Source: Dolichospermum sp. FACHB-1091
GTDB lineage: Bacteria; Cyanobacteriota; Cyanobacteriia; Cyanobacteriales; Nostocaceae
Length of the DNA stretch: 64,000 bases
NCBI RefSeq assembly: GCF_014697585.1
Contig: NZ_JACJSB010000007.1
Span: 105,148 to 169,147, forward strand
Direction of reading: 5' to 3'
Below the pieces are notes generated by a model, which searched no databases, was not told where the DNA came from, and saw nothing but the letters and a program-made list of their open reading frames with translations. The position numbers and the translations under genes are program-made. The first letter of the stretch is position 1. Every line of letters begins with the position of its first letter. This document shows, piece after piece, positions 54,716 to 63,911 of this stretch.

Positions 54716-55081
54716 ATGGAACGAGTTATCAAAAGTGGTACGGGTTGGCGCTTAGGTTGGAACCCAGATGCACTAACATTCAAAGGATTAGTTGGTACGG
54801 AAGATTGGGCGATTGAATTAACAGAATCGGAATTAAATGAATTTTTTCGCCTTTTGAATCAGCTTGCAGATACTATGAAGCATCTAGCTACAGAATTAAT
54901 GGAGGAAGAAAAAATTGCCTGTGAAGCGGAAAGTGATTTATTATGGATGGAGGTAGAAGGTTATCCCCAATCCTATAGTTTACGCTTTATCCTGAATACA
55001 GGACGAGGTACAGAGGGTAAATGGGAAGCTTCTGCCGTGTCTGGTTTGTTGCAAGCAATAGGAATGCTAAAAGTTTTTTGA
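54716..55081 (+). CDS. DUF1818 family protein
   Basis: 121-residue conserved cyanobacterial protein: MERVIKSGTGWRLGWNPDA, FKGLVGTEDWAIELTESE, and the C-terminal WEASAVSGLLQAIGMLKVF. Found in nearly all cyanobacteria and in plants, function unknown; a small soluble alpha/beta protein. It stands alone between recA and tRNA-Pro. Confidence 0.85.
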   Translation: MERVIKSGTGWRLGWNPDALTFKGLVGTEDWAIELTESELNEFFRLLNQLADTMKHLATELMEEEKIACEAESDLLWMEVEGYPQSYSLRFILNTGRGTEGKWEASAVSGLLQAIGMLKVF

Positions 55082-55203
55082 ACAAACCCTTGCTATTTTC
55101 CCTAACCTTGTGATATACTCGTCAGAGTGACTTGATTGGTTTTAGATTCACAAATTTGGCATGATCCCCACTCCAAAAGTCTAGAATCTCACGTTCATGG
55201 TCA

Positions 55204-55277
55204 CGGGGCGTAGCGCAGCTTGGTAGCGCGCCACTTTGGGGTAGTGGAGGTCGTGGGTTCGAATCCCGCCGCTCCGA
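55204..55277 (+). tRNA. tRNA-Pro (anticodon GGG)
   Basis: A 74-nucleotide cloverleaf. Acceptor stem CGGGGCG pairs with CGCTCCG (one G-T pair), the anticodon stem is CCACT/AGTGG with loop TTGGGGT (anticodon GGG), and the T arm is GTGGG-TTCGAAT-CCCGC. No encoded CCA. Confidence 0.95.
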
Positions 55278-55495
55278 TTTATGGAATCCTTAGTTATACC
55301 AGTCACTTCTACTAAATCAAAGTCCCCCTGACTGGAACAACCCAAGGAGGCGTTAAGGAATGCTTGGACTAAAGCACTAGGAGATATGTCAATCTACATT
55401 TACTTCTCAATTTTTGGGTAAATATTAATTTATGCTTAATTCGAGAACTCTGTTGAGTTTTAACTTTGGTTTCACACAACTTTTAATGGTTTGTA

Positions 55496-56122
55496 ATGTC
55501 TTATTCTACTCACACACCTAATAACTCAGATATTTGGGCGGTTACTACTGATTTAACTATTCTTCGTCAAGGGCTACTGGATTTATTTTGTCGGCTTGCT
55601 TATCAAGAAGGTGATTTTATTCTTTCCTCTGGACAATCTAGTCCTTATTATATTAATGGTAAACAAGTCACACTCCATCCCCAAGGTGCTTTAGCTATGG
55701 CGAGGTTGTTGTTAAATATCTTACCTGAAGATGCTCAAGCTGTAGCTGGTTTAACTTTAGGGGGTGATCCTATTGTATCAGCAGTGAGTGTGGTTTCTGT
55801 TTATGAAAATAGACCAATACCAGCTTTAATTATTCGCAAGGAAGCCAAGGGACATGGTACAATGGCTTACATTGAAGGTCCGAGTTTACCCCAGGGTGCA
55901 AAAGTCGTAGTTTTAGAAGATGTGGTAACAACTGGACAATCCGCGCTTCAAGCTGTGGAGCGATTAAAGTCCGCAGGTTATACTGTAGATAGGGTAATTT
56001 CTCTGATAGATAGGCTACAAGGGGGTCGGGAGTTATATGAGTCTGCTGGGTTGCAATTTCAGGCTTTATTTACGATTCAGGATCTTAAAAAACGGTATCC
56101 AGAAGTTAAATCTACGATATAG
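55496..56122 (+). CDS. pyrE: Orotate phosphoribosyltransferase
   Basis: 208 residues. Adds phosphoribose to orotate in pyrimidine synthesis. The PRPP-binding motif is KVVVLEDVVTTGQSALQAV, the orotate segment is LSSGQSSPYYINGKQVTLHPQ, and the flexible loop is IIRKEAKGHGTMAYIEGP. Clean start MSYSTHTPNNSDIW. The gap between the tRNA and pyrE is about 218 bases with no gene. Confidence 0.96.
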   Translation: MSYSTHTPNNSDIWAVTTDLTILRQGLLDLFCRLAYQEGDFILSSGQSSPYYINGKQVTLHPQGALAMARLLLNILPEDAQAVAGLTLGGDPIVSAVSVVSVYENRPIPALIIRKEAKGHGTMAYIEGPSLPQGAKVVVLEDVVTTGQSALQAVERLKSAGYTVDRVISLIDRLQGGRELYESAGLQFQALFTIQDLKKRYPEVKSTI

Positions 56123-56166
56123 TCACTTGGTGTTTGTTAGTCATGGTGTAGTGGGTGACGCTTTTG

Positions 56167-57468
56167 TTAATCCACTTCGGAAATTTTGGAAATTAGTTTG
56201 ATAATCTCGTGATAATATTGTATATTTCCTGACTGTGAATAAAGATCGGCGGATTTGCGGAAATCGGTAATTGCGTTTAACTGATTCCCCAGTTGTCTAT
56301 TTATATCCGCTCTCACTAAATAGGCTAGGGGACAACGTGGTTGTAAATGTATTGCTTGGTTTAAATCTGTTAATGCTGCTTTTAATTCTCCTAAAATAAA
56401 GTAACTACGACCACGATTGAACCAGTCTTCAGCTAAATTAGGATTAATGCTGATTGCTTGGGTATAATCAGATATTGCTTTTTTATAGTCCTTGAGGGCA
56501 TAATGGGCATTAGCGCGATCGCTATAAAATACAGCGGATTGAGGATCTAATCGTATAGCCTCAGTAATATCACTTATTGCGCCAGCAAAGTCTTTAACTT
56601 TATAAAGAATATTTCCTCTGTGGTAATAAGCTGCTAAACAGTTAGAATCTATTGTTAATGCTTGGTTATAGTCTTTGATTGCTATTTGTATATTACCTAG
56701 TAGGTTATAAGCGTCACCTCGTTTACAATATGCTGGAGCAAATTCTGGGGTTATTGATATTAATTGAGTATAATCTGCGACTGCACCAATTAAATCCTGA
56801 ATAGCTTCTCGCACTTTTCCCCGTCCATAGTAAGCTGTAGCTAAAAAAGGATTAATTTGTAAGGCTTGATTATAATCGTTAATTGCATTTTCATAATTTC
56901 CTAATTGGTGATGTGCATTAGCCCGAAAAGCATATACTATATCTAAAAGAGGATTAATTTGTAAGGCTTGATTATAATCATTAATTGCATTTTCATAATT
57001 TCCTAAATTGCTATAGACTAAACCCCGTTGATAGTAAGCTTGAATATCGTCAGGAAATATTGTTAATGCTTGATTAAAATCTTTAATTGCTTGGTGATAA
57101 TTTTGGAGAAGAACATAAATTAAACCGCGATTGTAGTAAGCTGTAGGGAAATTGGGATTAATTTCTAGAGAACGATTATAATCATTAATAGCATTTTGGT
57201 ATTTTTGTAAAGCATAATAACTATTACCACGATTATGGTAAGCTTGAGCAAAATTAGGATTGATATTTATCGCTTGGTTATAATCAGCAATAGCTTTTTC
57301 GTAATTACCTAAAATATGAAATATATTACCGCGATTAATATAGGCTATGGAAAAATTAGCAGATAATTCTAAAGCCGCATTAAAACTAGCAATTGCTTGT
57401 TGATAATTACCGCTATGATAATGATCTAAACCCTGTTGGTGTAAAGCATTAACAACATTTTGATTCAT
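56167..57468 (-). CDS. Tetratricopeptide repeat protein
   Basis: 433 residues from the chosen start MNQNVVNALHQQGLDHYHSG; the frame extends 23 codons further. It is built almost entirely of about twelve TPR units of 34 residues, recognisable by repeated AY.NRG...LGNY..AI.DYNQALQINP. Two neighbouring units are near-identical in DNA (around 56820-57000), a recent internal duplication. No signal peptide or membrane anchor, so it is a cytoplasmic protein-binding scaffold of unknown partner. Confidence 0.9.
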   Translation of the reverse strand: MNQNVVNALHQQGLDHYHSGNYQQAIASFNAALELSANFSIAYINRGNIFHILGNYEKAIADYNQAININPNFAQAYHNRGNSYYALQKYQNAINDYNRSLEINPNFPTAYYNRGLIYVLLQNYHQAIKDFNQALTIFPDDIQAYYQRGLVYSNLGNYENAINDYNQALQINPLLDIVYAFRANAHHQLGNYENAINDYNQALQINPFLATAYYGRGKVREAIQDLIGAVADYTQLISITPEFAPAYCKRGDAYNLLGNIQIAIKDYNQALTIDSNCLAAYYHRGNILYKVKDFAGAISDITEAIRLDPQSAVFYSDRANAHYALKDYKKAISDYTQAISINPNLAEDWFNRGRSYFILGELKAALTDLNQAIHLQPRCPLAYLVRADINRQLGNQLNAITDFRKSADLYSQSGNIQYYHEIIKLISKISEVD

Positions 57469-57601
57469 AAAGCAGGAGTCAGGAGTAAAACCCTTATAGA
57501 TTTTACATTTTACCACAGTAGGCTCTAGGGTGGACAATGTCCACCCTAAGTATATTTCAAAATCAAATATAATTCATAATGATTGGAAATTCTAGCACAA
57601 A

Positions 57602-57636
57602 CAGATCCCTGATTTCTTTGAGAAATCAGGGATCTG
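57602..57636. repeat. Perfect 16-bp stem inverted repeat
   Basis: CAGATCCCTGATTTCT and AGAAATCAGGGATCTG form a perfect stem around TTG. It lies between the start of the TPR gene and the stop of the ABC-F gene, both leftward. No T-run follows on either strand, so it is more likely a repeat family member than a terminator, although it could end ABC-F transcripts. Confidence 0.8.
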
Positions 57637-57725
57637 AACTTTCACCTGCATTTATCACTTTTCAATCTGGTGACCACTAGGATTTACTGTATGGGTAATT
57701 CATGAATTACCTCTACATTGGTTAC

Positions 57726-59411
57726 TTACTTCCGTTTTGCTCCAGCTTTTGCGGCTTTTTTTGCGGCTTTTGCGGCTTCTAATGCTGCCAATTTTGCTAA
57801 TTCTTTTTCTTCGGCTTTCTTATCCAGATAATAGTGATAATCCCCTAAATAAACTCGAAATTCACCATCACAAATTTCCACAATTTTGTTAGCTACTTGG
57901 GAAATAAAATAACGGTCATGGGAAACTACAAGGGCCGTACCATCATAATTTTGCAAAGCCTCTTCCATCATTTCCTTCGCTGGAATATCTAAGTGATTGG
58001 TAGGCTCATCTAAAATGATTAAATTCGCTGGACGTAATAGCATTTTTGCTAATGCTAACCTAGCTTTTTCACCTCCACTTAATGCCCCAACTTTCTTAAA
58101 TACAGTATCACCAGTAAATAAGAATCTTCCTAACAGTGTGCGAACTTCTTCATTTGTCCATTCGGGAACTTCATCATGAATTGTTTCCATGACAGTTTTG
58201 TTTAGATCCAAGGCTTCTGCTTGGTTTTGTTCAAAGTAACCAGGAATAACGTTGTGATCTCCTAATTTAACAATCCCTTCTGTGGGTTTTTCCACACCCA
58301 TAATCATTTTCAAAAGTGTGGATTTACCCGCACCATTAGGACCTAGAAACGCTATTCTATCTCCTCGTTCTACTAACAGATTTGCCGATAAAAATAGAAT
58401 TTTATCCCCATAAATATGGGTTAAGTCCTTAATTTCTACTACTTCTCTACCGCTACGAACAGCATCAGGAAAACGGAAATGTAGGGTTCTGACTCCCCCT
58501 ACAGGTGCTTCTATGCGTTCAATTTTATCTAGTTGCTTTTCTCTACTTTTCGCCTGGGTACTGCGGGTAGCACTAGCGCGGAATTTATCTACAAATGCTT
58601 GTTGTTTTTCTAGTTCTTTTTGTTGACGTTCATAAGCGTTCAACTGTGCCGATTGATTTTCAGCTTTTTGTTGTAAGTATGATGAGTAATTACCCAGGTA
58701 AGAACTAGAAACGCCCCGTTCAGTTTCCACAATTTGGTTACAAAGACGATCCAGAAATTCCCGGTCATGGGAAACTATCACCATCGGGGTAATTAAACCT
58801 CTGAGGTAATTTTCTAACCATTCGATAGTTTCTAAATCTAAGTGGTTTGTCGGCTCATCCAATAGTAACAAATCGGGTTTTTGGAGGAGAATTTTACCTA
58901 AACTCATTCGCATTTGCCAACCGCCAGAAAAAGCACTCACTAGGCGATCGCTATCTTCCAATTGAAATCCCATTTCTGGTAATATTTTACCAATACGGGA
59001 GTCTAAGTTATATCCGTCTAAAGCTTCAAATTGCCGCTGCAACCTGTCTAATTTGTGAATTAATTCATCTAACTCTTCTGGATCAGCAGTTTCCATCTCA
59101 CGAGGTATGTGAGACAAAGCCAACTGCACCTCGTTAGCTTCTTTAAATACAGTCCAAAACTCCTCCCTGACTGTGCGAGTGGGATCAACCTCAAACTCTT
59201 GGTTAAGATAAGCTATATGTAAACTAGCCGGACGAATAATTTCCCCAGCGGTCGGTTCAATCTCCCCAGAGATGATTTTTAATTGGGTAGATTTTCCCGC
59301 ACCATTAACACCAACTAAACCAATACGATCTCCTGGTTTGACTTCCCAGTTGATATCTTTAAGAACTTCGCCTGTAGGATAAATTTTACTGATATGTTCT
59401 AGTCGTAGCAT
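57726..59411 (-). CDS. ABC-F family ATPase (translation factor type)
   Basis: 561 residues from MLRLEHISKIYPTGEVLKDI; the frame extends 19 codons further upstream. Two ABC cassettes in one chain, both with Walker A (GVNGAGKST; GPNGAGKST), signatures (FSGGWQMRMSLGKILL; LSGGEKARLALAKML) and Walker B (LLLLDEPTNHLDLETIEW; LIILDEPTNHLDI), no membrane part, and the helical linker with the ABC-F arm between them. The C-terminal tail is Ala/Lys-rich. ABC-F proteins bind the ribosomal E site and aid stalled elongation or confer resistance; the subclass here is not fixed. Confidence 0.93.
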   Translation of the reverse strand: MLRLEHISKIYPTGEVLKDINWEVKPGDRIGLVGVNGAGKSTQLKIISGEIEPTAGEIIRPASLHIAYLNQEFEVDPTRTVREEFWTVFKEANEVQLALSHIPREMETADPEELDELIHKLDRLQRQFEALDGYNLDSRIGKILPEMGFQLEDSDRLVSAFSGGWQMRMSLGKILLQKPDLLLLDEPTNHLDLETIEWLENYLRGLITPMVIVSHDREFLDRLCNQIVETERGVSSSYLGNYSSYLQQKAENQSAQLNAYERQQKELEKQQAFVDKFRASATRSTQAKSREKQLDKIERIEAPVGGVRTLHFRFPDAVRSGREVVEIKDLTHIYGDKILFLSANLLVERGDRIAFLGPNGAGKSTLLKMIMGVEKPTEGIVKLGDHNVIPGYFEQNQAEALDLNKTVMETIHDEVPEWTNEEVRTLLGRFLFTGDTVFKKVGALSGGEKARLALAKMLLRPANLIILDEPTNHLDIPAKEMMEEALQNYDGTALVVSHDRYFISQVANKIVEICDGEFRVYLGDYHYYLDKKAEEKELAKLAALEAAKAAKKAAKAGAKRK

Positions 59412-60096
59412 GAAGTGTCTCTTGGGTAGGAAAAGGGGCAAAACTAAAGCCGTATTCAATCTTAACAAAAATTAACGCCATATTTATAAGTTTTTTGACT
59501 ATAAAAATAAATTTTCTCCTTCAGAATCCGCGACTAATGCCAGTTTTCGTCATTTTTGAACTATATTCCCTGGCTTTATCGCCGAAATTCTAGGTGATCC
59601 TCCCAGATATGTGGTACATTTACTGGGAAATCACTATCAAAGTCCATATTTTGACTTGATTCTGGTGACTACTCACGTAACTGACAGTATTTATAACATG
59701 ATCAATATCGAAAATATTATCGATAGCCGTTGTGGCCTAGCCATAAATCTGATTATTGCTTATGGGTAATTCATTAATTACCCCCGGTTTTCTGGTTTTT
59801 TGCGTAAATTGTATATGATGAACTTTTGGATTAAATAATTTCTTAATCAAGAATTATAAATCTTAGATTTTCTTGGATTTGTTTTATTATTGCTGATTGT
59901 CAAATTATTTCTGGTTTAATCGCCAAATTGATAGTTAGTTATTTTTAGCATTAACCATTAAGATGGTAAAGTAACCATGACTAACATCTCAAACCAATAA
60001 AAATGGTCTCCAGATGTTGTATCTAATCATATTGACAATATTCACAGTTATAAAAAATTCTCTGCGTCCAATCTGGTAATCGTTAGTGGAGAAACT
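59412..60096. other. 685-bp region with a possible gene remnant
   Basis: A 69-codon stretch without stop, about 59562-59769 (+), reads FIAEILGDPPRYVVHLL and ends in IAYG; it has no ATG and no recognised family, so it could be a decayed gene. Near 59760-59790 lies GGTAATTCATTAATTACC, a palindrome also seen near 57690. No other feature stands out before the antiporter start. Confidence 0.4.
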
Positions 60097-62292
60097 ATGC
60101 ACACAGTTGTTCTCGTTCTAGTTCAAGTGCTAATTGTTATTGGACTCTCAAGACTTGTAGGACTGGGATTTAAAGCAATTAAACAACCATTAGTAATTGG
60201 TGAAATATTCGCCGGGATTATACTTGGTCCATCATTATTTGGTTTAATTGCCCCTGATCTAGCACATCATCTATTTCCATTAGAAACAATGCCTTATTTG
60301 CACGTTTTATCGCAAATAGGGCTAATATTTTTCATGTTTTTAATTGGGTTAGAATTAAATCCCAAATATCTGAGTGGTAACTTAAAAACTGCCATTCTTA
60401 TTTCCAATTTCAGTATTATTGTTCCTTTTGCGTCGGCATTTGTATTATCTTTCGTACTGTATCCTTTAGTTTCCAGTAGTAACGTCAATTTTGCCCCTTT
60501 TGCTTTATTTTTAGGGGCAGCAATGTCAATTACGGCCTTTCCTGTTTTGGCGCGAATTATTACCGAAAATAACTTACAGGGAACTCGTTTAGGCACATTG
60601 GCTTTAACTTGCGCCGCAGTGGATGATGTTACAGCTTGGTGTATTTTGGCGGTAGCGATCGCCGTTGCTCGTCATGGTAGCATTGATCAACAGGCCATTC
60701 TCACTATTATTGAAAGTATTGTTTATATTGGCTTCATGTTCACAGTTGGACGTTGGTTTCTCAAACGTTTGAGTAAACATCATCGTCGGGCTGGACGCTT
60801 GAGTCAATTGGTTCTGGCTGTAATTTATATGGGAGTTGTTTCCTCCGCTTTAATTACGGAATTTATCGGTATTCATCTGATTTTTGGCGCATTCCTATTA
60901 GGCGCAGTTATGCCCAAAGATGAGGAATTAGTCAGAGAATTAGCCATCAAAACTGAAGATTTTGTCCTCATCTTTCTGTTACCAATATTTTTCGCCTACA
61001 GTGGTTTAAAAACCCAAATTGGTTTACTCAACAGTCCTAAATTATGGCTGTTGTCAGCCCTGATTTTATTAGTAGCAATTGGCGGTAAATATATTGGTGC
61101 TTATGTAGCAGCTAGGTTCAGCGGCATTGACAAACGAGAATCTTCCGCCCTGGGTTGGTTAATGAATACTCGTGGTTTAACCGAGTTAATCGTCTTGAAT
61201 ATCGGGTTAGAATTAAAAGTAATTACACCGTTGCTTTTCACCATGTTAGTAATTATGGCCTTGGTGACAACATTCATGACCTCACCATTACTAGAATGGA
61301 CATATCCTAAACGCCTGATTAGATTAGATATTGTTGAACCAGAAGCAGAAATTCCACCAGAAACCCCACCAGAAATTAGTGAACCCTATTCATCACAATA
61401 TCGGATTTTAGTCCCAGTAGCTAATCCCGACACCCAAAAAGGTTTGTTACAATTAGCAGCAGCGATCGCCATCAACAATCGACAACCCGCCGTAGTTTAT
61501 CCCCTCAGTTTCATTGAACTCGAAGAAGACTATAGCTTTGAGAGTAGCCCCAACGAAGCTGATAGACTCGTCGCCGAACGTCGTCAAAAACTAGAAGAAT
61601 TAATCGCTACCCTAGAACCACCAGAAACACGCTCCTATATCCATCCCATAGTTCGGATATCTAGCAATGTCGCCAGAGAAACAGCACAAATAGCCGCCAA
61701 AATTGTCATGTCAGATTTAGTTCTCGTTGGCTGGCATCGTCCCGCTTTTAGTAACAATCGTTTAGGGGGAAGAGTTGGACAAATTCTTAGCACTACACCA
61801 GTAGACGTGGCCGTATTTGTAGATAAAGGTGGAGAAACTAATGAAAGTTTATTAGTTCCCTACTCGGCTAACATTCATGACGATTTAGCCCTGATCATCG
61901 CTTTGAGAATGCTCATTAACCATGATACTTGCATTTTACAAGTTTTACAGGTATTTAAAGGACATCACACCCCAGAGGAACTAAGTTATGAACTTAACGC
62001 CATGATCGGGCAATTACCTAAGAGTGTCCGCGATCGCATTCAAATCAACACCGTCACCACCCCAGACCCAATGCGAACCGTAATTGCTGCCTCGGAAAAT
62101 GTTGATTTAACTATTGTTGGTACTAGTCGTCTCTGGGGAATTGAACGTCAAACACTAGGAAGATACACAGATCAACTCGCCATTCAATGTCGTTCTTCTT
62201 TACTCATTACCCGTCGTTACAGTCAAATTACCTCACATCTGACCTCCCTGTTACCAGCAATTAATACCCAAGAAACAATTCCCAATTCCTAA
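60097..62292 (+). CDS. CPA2-type cation:proton antiporter with C-terminal universal stress domains
   Basis: 731 residues. The first ~400 hold about 12 membrane helices of the Na+/H+ exchanger fold, with IFAGIILGPSLFG, FFMFLIGLELNPKYL, the paired acidic motif TCAAVDDVTAWCIL, and LNTRGLTELIVLNIG-like MNTRGLTELIVLNIGLE. The last ~300 residues are cytoplasmic and contain two universal-stress-protein-like modules (RILVPVANPDTQKGLLQLAA and ESLLVPYSANIHDDLAL, then VDLTIVGTSRLWGIERQTLG). Such fusions couple ion exchange to nucleotide sensing. Cyanobacterial NhaS-like antiporters share this build. Ion selectivity (Na or K) not determinable. Confidence 0.92.
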   Translation: MHTVVLVLVQVLIVIGLSRLVGLGFKAIKQPLVIGEIFAGIILGPSLFGLIAPDLAHHLFPLETMPYLHVLSQIGLIFFMFLIGLELNPKYLSGNLKTAILISNFSIIVPFASAFVLSFVLYPLVSSSNVNFAPFALFLGAAMSITAFPVLARIITENNLQGTRLGTLALTCAAVDDVTAWCILAVAIAVARHGSIDQQAILTIIESIVYIGFMFTVGRWFLKRLSKHHRRAGRLSQLVLAVIYMGVVSSALITEFIGIHLIFGAFLLGAVMPKDEELVRELAIKTEDFVLIFLLPIFFAYSGLKTQIGLLNSPKLWLLSALILLVAIGGKYIGAYVAARFSGIDKRESSALGWLMNTRGLTELIVLNIGLELKVITPLLFTMLVIMALVTTFMTSPLLEWTYPKRLIRLDIVEPEAEIPPETPPEISEPYSSQYRILVPVANPDTQKGLLQLAAAIAINNRQPAVVYPLSFIELEEDYSFESSPNEADRLVAERRQKLEELIATLEPPETRSYIHPIVRISSNVARETAQIAAKIVMSDLVLVGWHRPAFSNNRLGGRVGQILSTTPVDVAVFVDKGGETNESLLVPYSANIHDDLALIIALRMLINHDTCILQVLQVFKGHHTPEELSYELNAMIGQLPKSVRDRIQINTVTTPDPMRTVIAASENVDLTIVGTSRLWGIERQTLGRYTDQLAIQCRSSLLITRRYSQITSHLTSLLPAINTQETIPNS

Positions 62293-62345
62293 CTTTTGAT
62301 AGTCGGTACACTGTGCTAAACATCCCAACCCCAAATAACCAAGTC

Positions 62346-63080
62346 ATGAAAATTAGCAATAATCAAATTCTGCCAGCGATTGGGGTGAGCTTATTTGCCC
62401 TAGTTATCCTCAATCCTGGTATCAGTTTTGCCCAAGCGATCGCACAATTGGATAATTGGCAATTTAACCCCAAAACACAGCAATTAAAAATTAACCTCTC
62501 AGCTACCGTAAAACCTCAATATTTTTATCTTGCCGAACCACCACGTTTAGTTCTCGATTTACCTAATACTAAACTCGGTAAGGTTGCTACTCAAGGAGAA
62601 CACTCAGGTGCAATTCAGAAAATTCGCATTTCTCAAATGAACGCAAACGTCACCCGCATAGTTCTCGATTTAGCACCAGGAACTCAGTTACAATCCAATC
62701 AAATACAACTTTTGCCCCTTTCCCCGCAAAAACCCACGCGCTGGGTCTTAAATCCTCATATTACCTTTTCTCCCGCCAAAAGTCTCTACGGGGGAACCAC
62801 AGAGGGTTTGACTGGGCAACCACGGCGGGAGGGCAACCACGGGGGATTTGCCCCTACCCTCATGACCACCCTACCACCATCCACAACCTTGACAACTAAC
62901 CTTGAACAACCCTTTATCACTGTACCACCTCTAAATTCTCAAAACCCGTCGTCAATACCCAGTTCACCTCTTCCCTCCGCCATGTTTCCCAAACCTTCAG
63001 TAAACAAAAGTAATTCCCCAAACAAACCTACAGAAATTCCCATTATCGAATTTGGTCAACCCCTACCCAAAAATTTATAA
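62346..63080 (+). CDS. AMIN-domain exported protein
   Basis: 244 residues from ATG (a GTG at 62313 is possible). A signal peptide (ILPAIGVSLFALVILNPGISFAQA) is followed by an AMIN domain: LDNWQFNPKTQQLKINLSATV, PRLVLDLPNTKLG, and ITRIVLDLAPGTQLQ-like segment. AMIN domains bind peptidoglycan or sit beside amidases and secretins. No amidase domain follows; the C-terminal half is Pro/Ser-rich and probably disordered. It contains GLTGQPRREGNHGGFAPT, encoded by a DNA repeat of intergenic type (about 62800-62856), suggesting a repeat insertion into the gene. Confidence 0.85.
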   Translation: MKISNNQILPAIGVSLFALVILNPGISFAQAIAQLDNWQFNPKTQQLKINLSATVKPQYFYLAEPPRLVLDLPNTKLGKVATQGEHSGAIQKIRISQMNANVTRIVLDLAPGTQLQSNQIQLLPLSPQKPTRWVLNPHITFSPAKSLYGGTTEGLTGQPRREGNHGGFAPTLMTTLPPSTTLTTNLEQPFITVPPLNSQNPSSIPSSPLPSAMFPKPSVNKSNSPNKPTEIPIIEFGQPLPKNL

Positions 63081-63120
63081 AATTTGTAAACATAGAAATC
63101 AGCAGTTTCAATTTTTAGAT

Positions 63121-63849
63121 ATGAGTAATACGAGTAATTTTCGTGAAGCTTTCCGTGAAGCTGGAACTCATGGAATCGTTGGACCAAATGTCATCGCTAA
63201 CGCTCTCCCCTACGTCGGTGGTGGATTGGTACTAACTGCCCTGGGAACTTATGGTGGTTTAGGCATTATCCGCACTAATCCCGGACTCTTTTTTCCCACT
63301 TTCTTGGGAGCGGTAATTCTCGAATTAATTTTGTTCTTCGTTGCCCAAAATGTGGCATCAAAAGGTAACAAAGCCCTAGCGTTACCCCTCTTGGGTATTT
63401 ATAGTCTATTATCTGGTTATACTCTCAGTGGCTTAGTCTTTGTAGCTTTGAAAACTCAAGGCGTAGGTATTCAAGGTATTGGTATTGCTGCTCTTAGTTG
63501 TGGCATTACCTTCATTGCTGCTCGAAAAATCGGTTCTAACCTTTCGGAAGCAGACGGTATGGCCTTAACAAAAACTATCAGTCTAGGCATTATTGCCTTA
63601 TTGGTTGTTTGTCTTCTCCAATTTGTCTTTGCCTTATTTGGTGTTTACACACCCAGTTGGTTAGAAATCGGTATCTCTGGTTTAGGTGTATTTCTCTTCG
63701 CGGGAGCATCAGTAGTTGATTTCTACATCTTACCTCGCACTTACCGCAATAATGAGTATTTACCAGCAGCTTTGTCAATGTACCTCACCTACATTAACTT
63801 ATTTGTTTTTATCTTACGTTTGCTTATTGCTATCAATGGTCGTGATTAA
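63121..63849 (+). CDS. Bax inhibitor-1-like multi-pass membrane protein
   Basis: 242 residues from MSNTSNFREAFREAG; the frame extends 23 codons upstream overlapping the AMIN gene, without support. At least six or seven membrane helices, for example YVGGGLVLTALGTYGGLGII, FLGAVILELILFFVAQNV, LLGIYSLLSGYTLSGLVFV, and a final ALSMYLTYINLFVFILRLLI. The layout and final acidic region near VVDFYILPRTYRN resemble the BI-1/YccA family of proton-coupled calcium leak channels. Cyanobacterial members are uncharacterised. Confidence 0.8.
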   Translation: MSNTSNFREAFREAGTHGIVGPNVIANALPYVGGGLVLTALGTYGGLGIIRTNPGLFFPTFLGAVILELILFFVAQNVASKGNKALALPLLGIYSLLSGYTLSGLVFVALKTQGVGIQGIGIAALSCGITFIAARKIGSNLSEADGMALTKTISLGIIALLVVCLLQFVFALFGVYTPSWLEIGISGLGVFLFAGASVVDFYILPRTYRNNEYLPAALSMYLTYINLFVFILRLLIAINGRD

Positions 63850-63911
63850 ATGTAAGTAGGTAGATACGTAGGTAGAGGAAACTTAAACCGATACTTTTTC
63901 GCTAACTAATG

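Noticed and set aside
57602..57636. Terminator between TPR and ABC-F genes
   Set aside because: The stem is perfect but neither strand has a following T-run; kept as an inverted repeat only.
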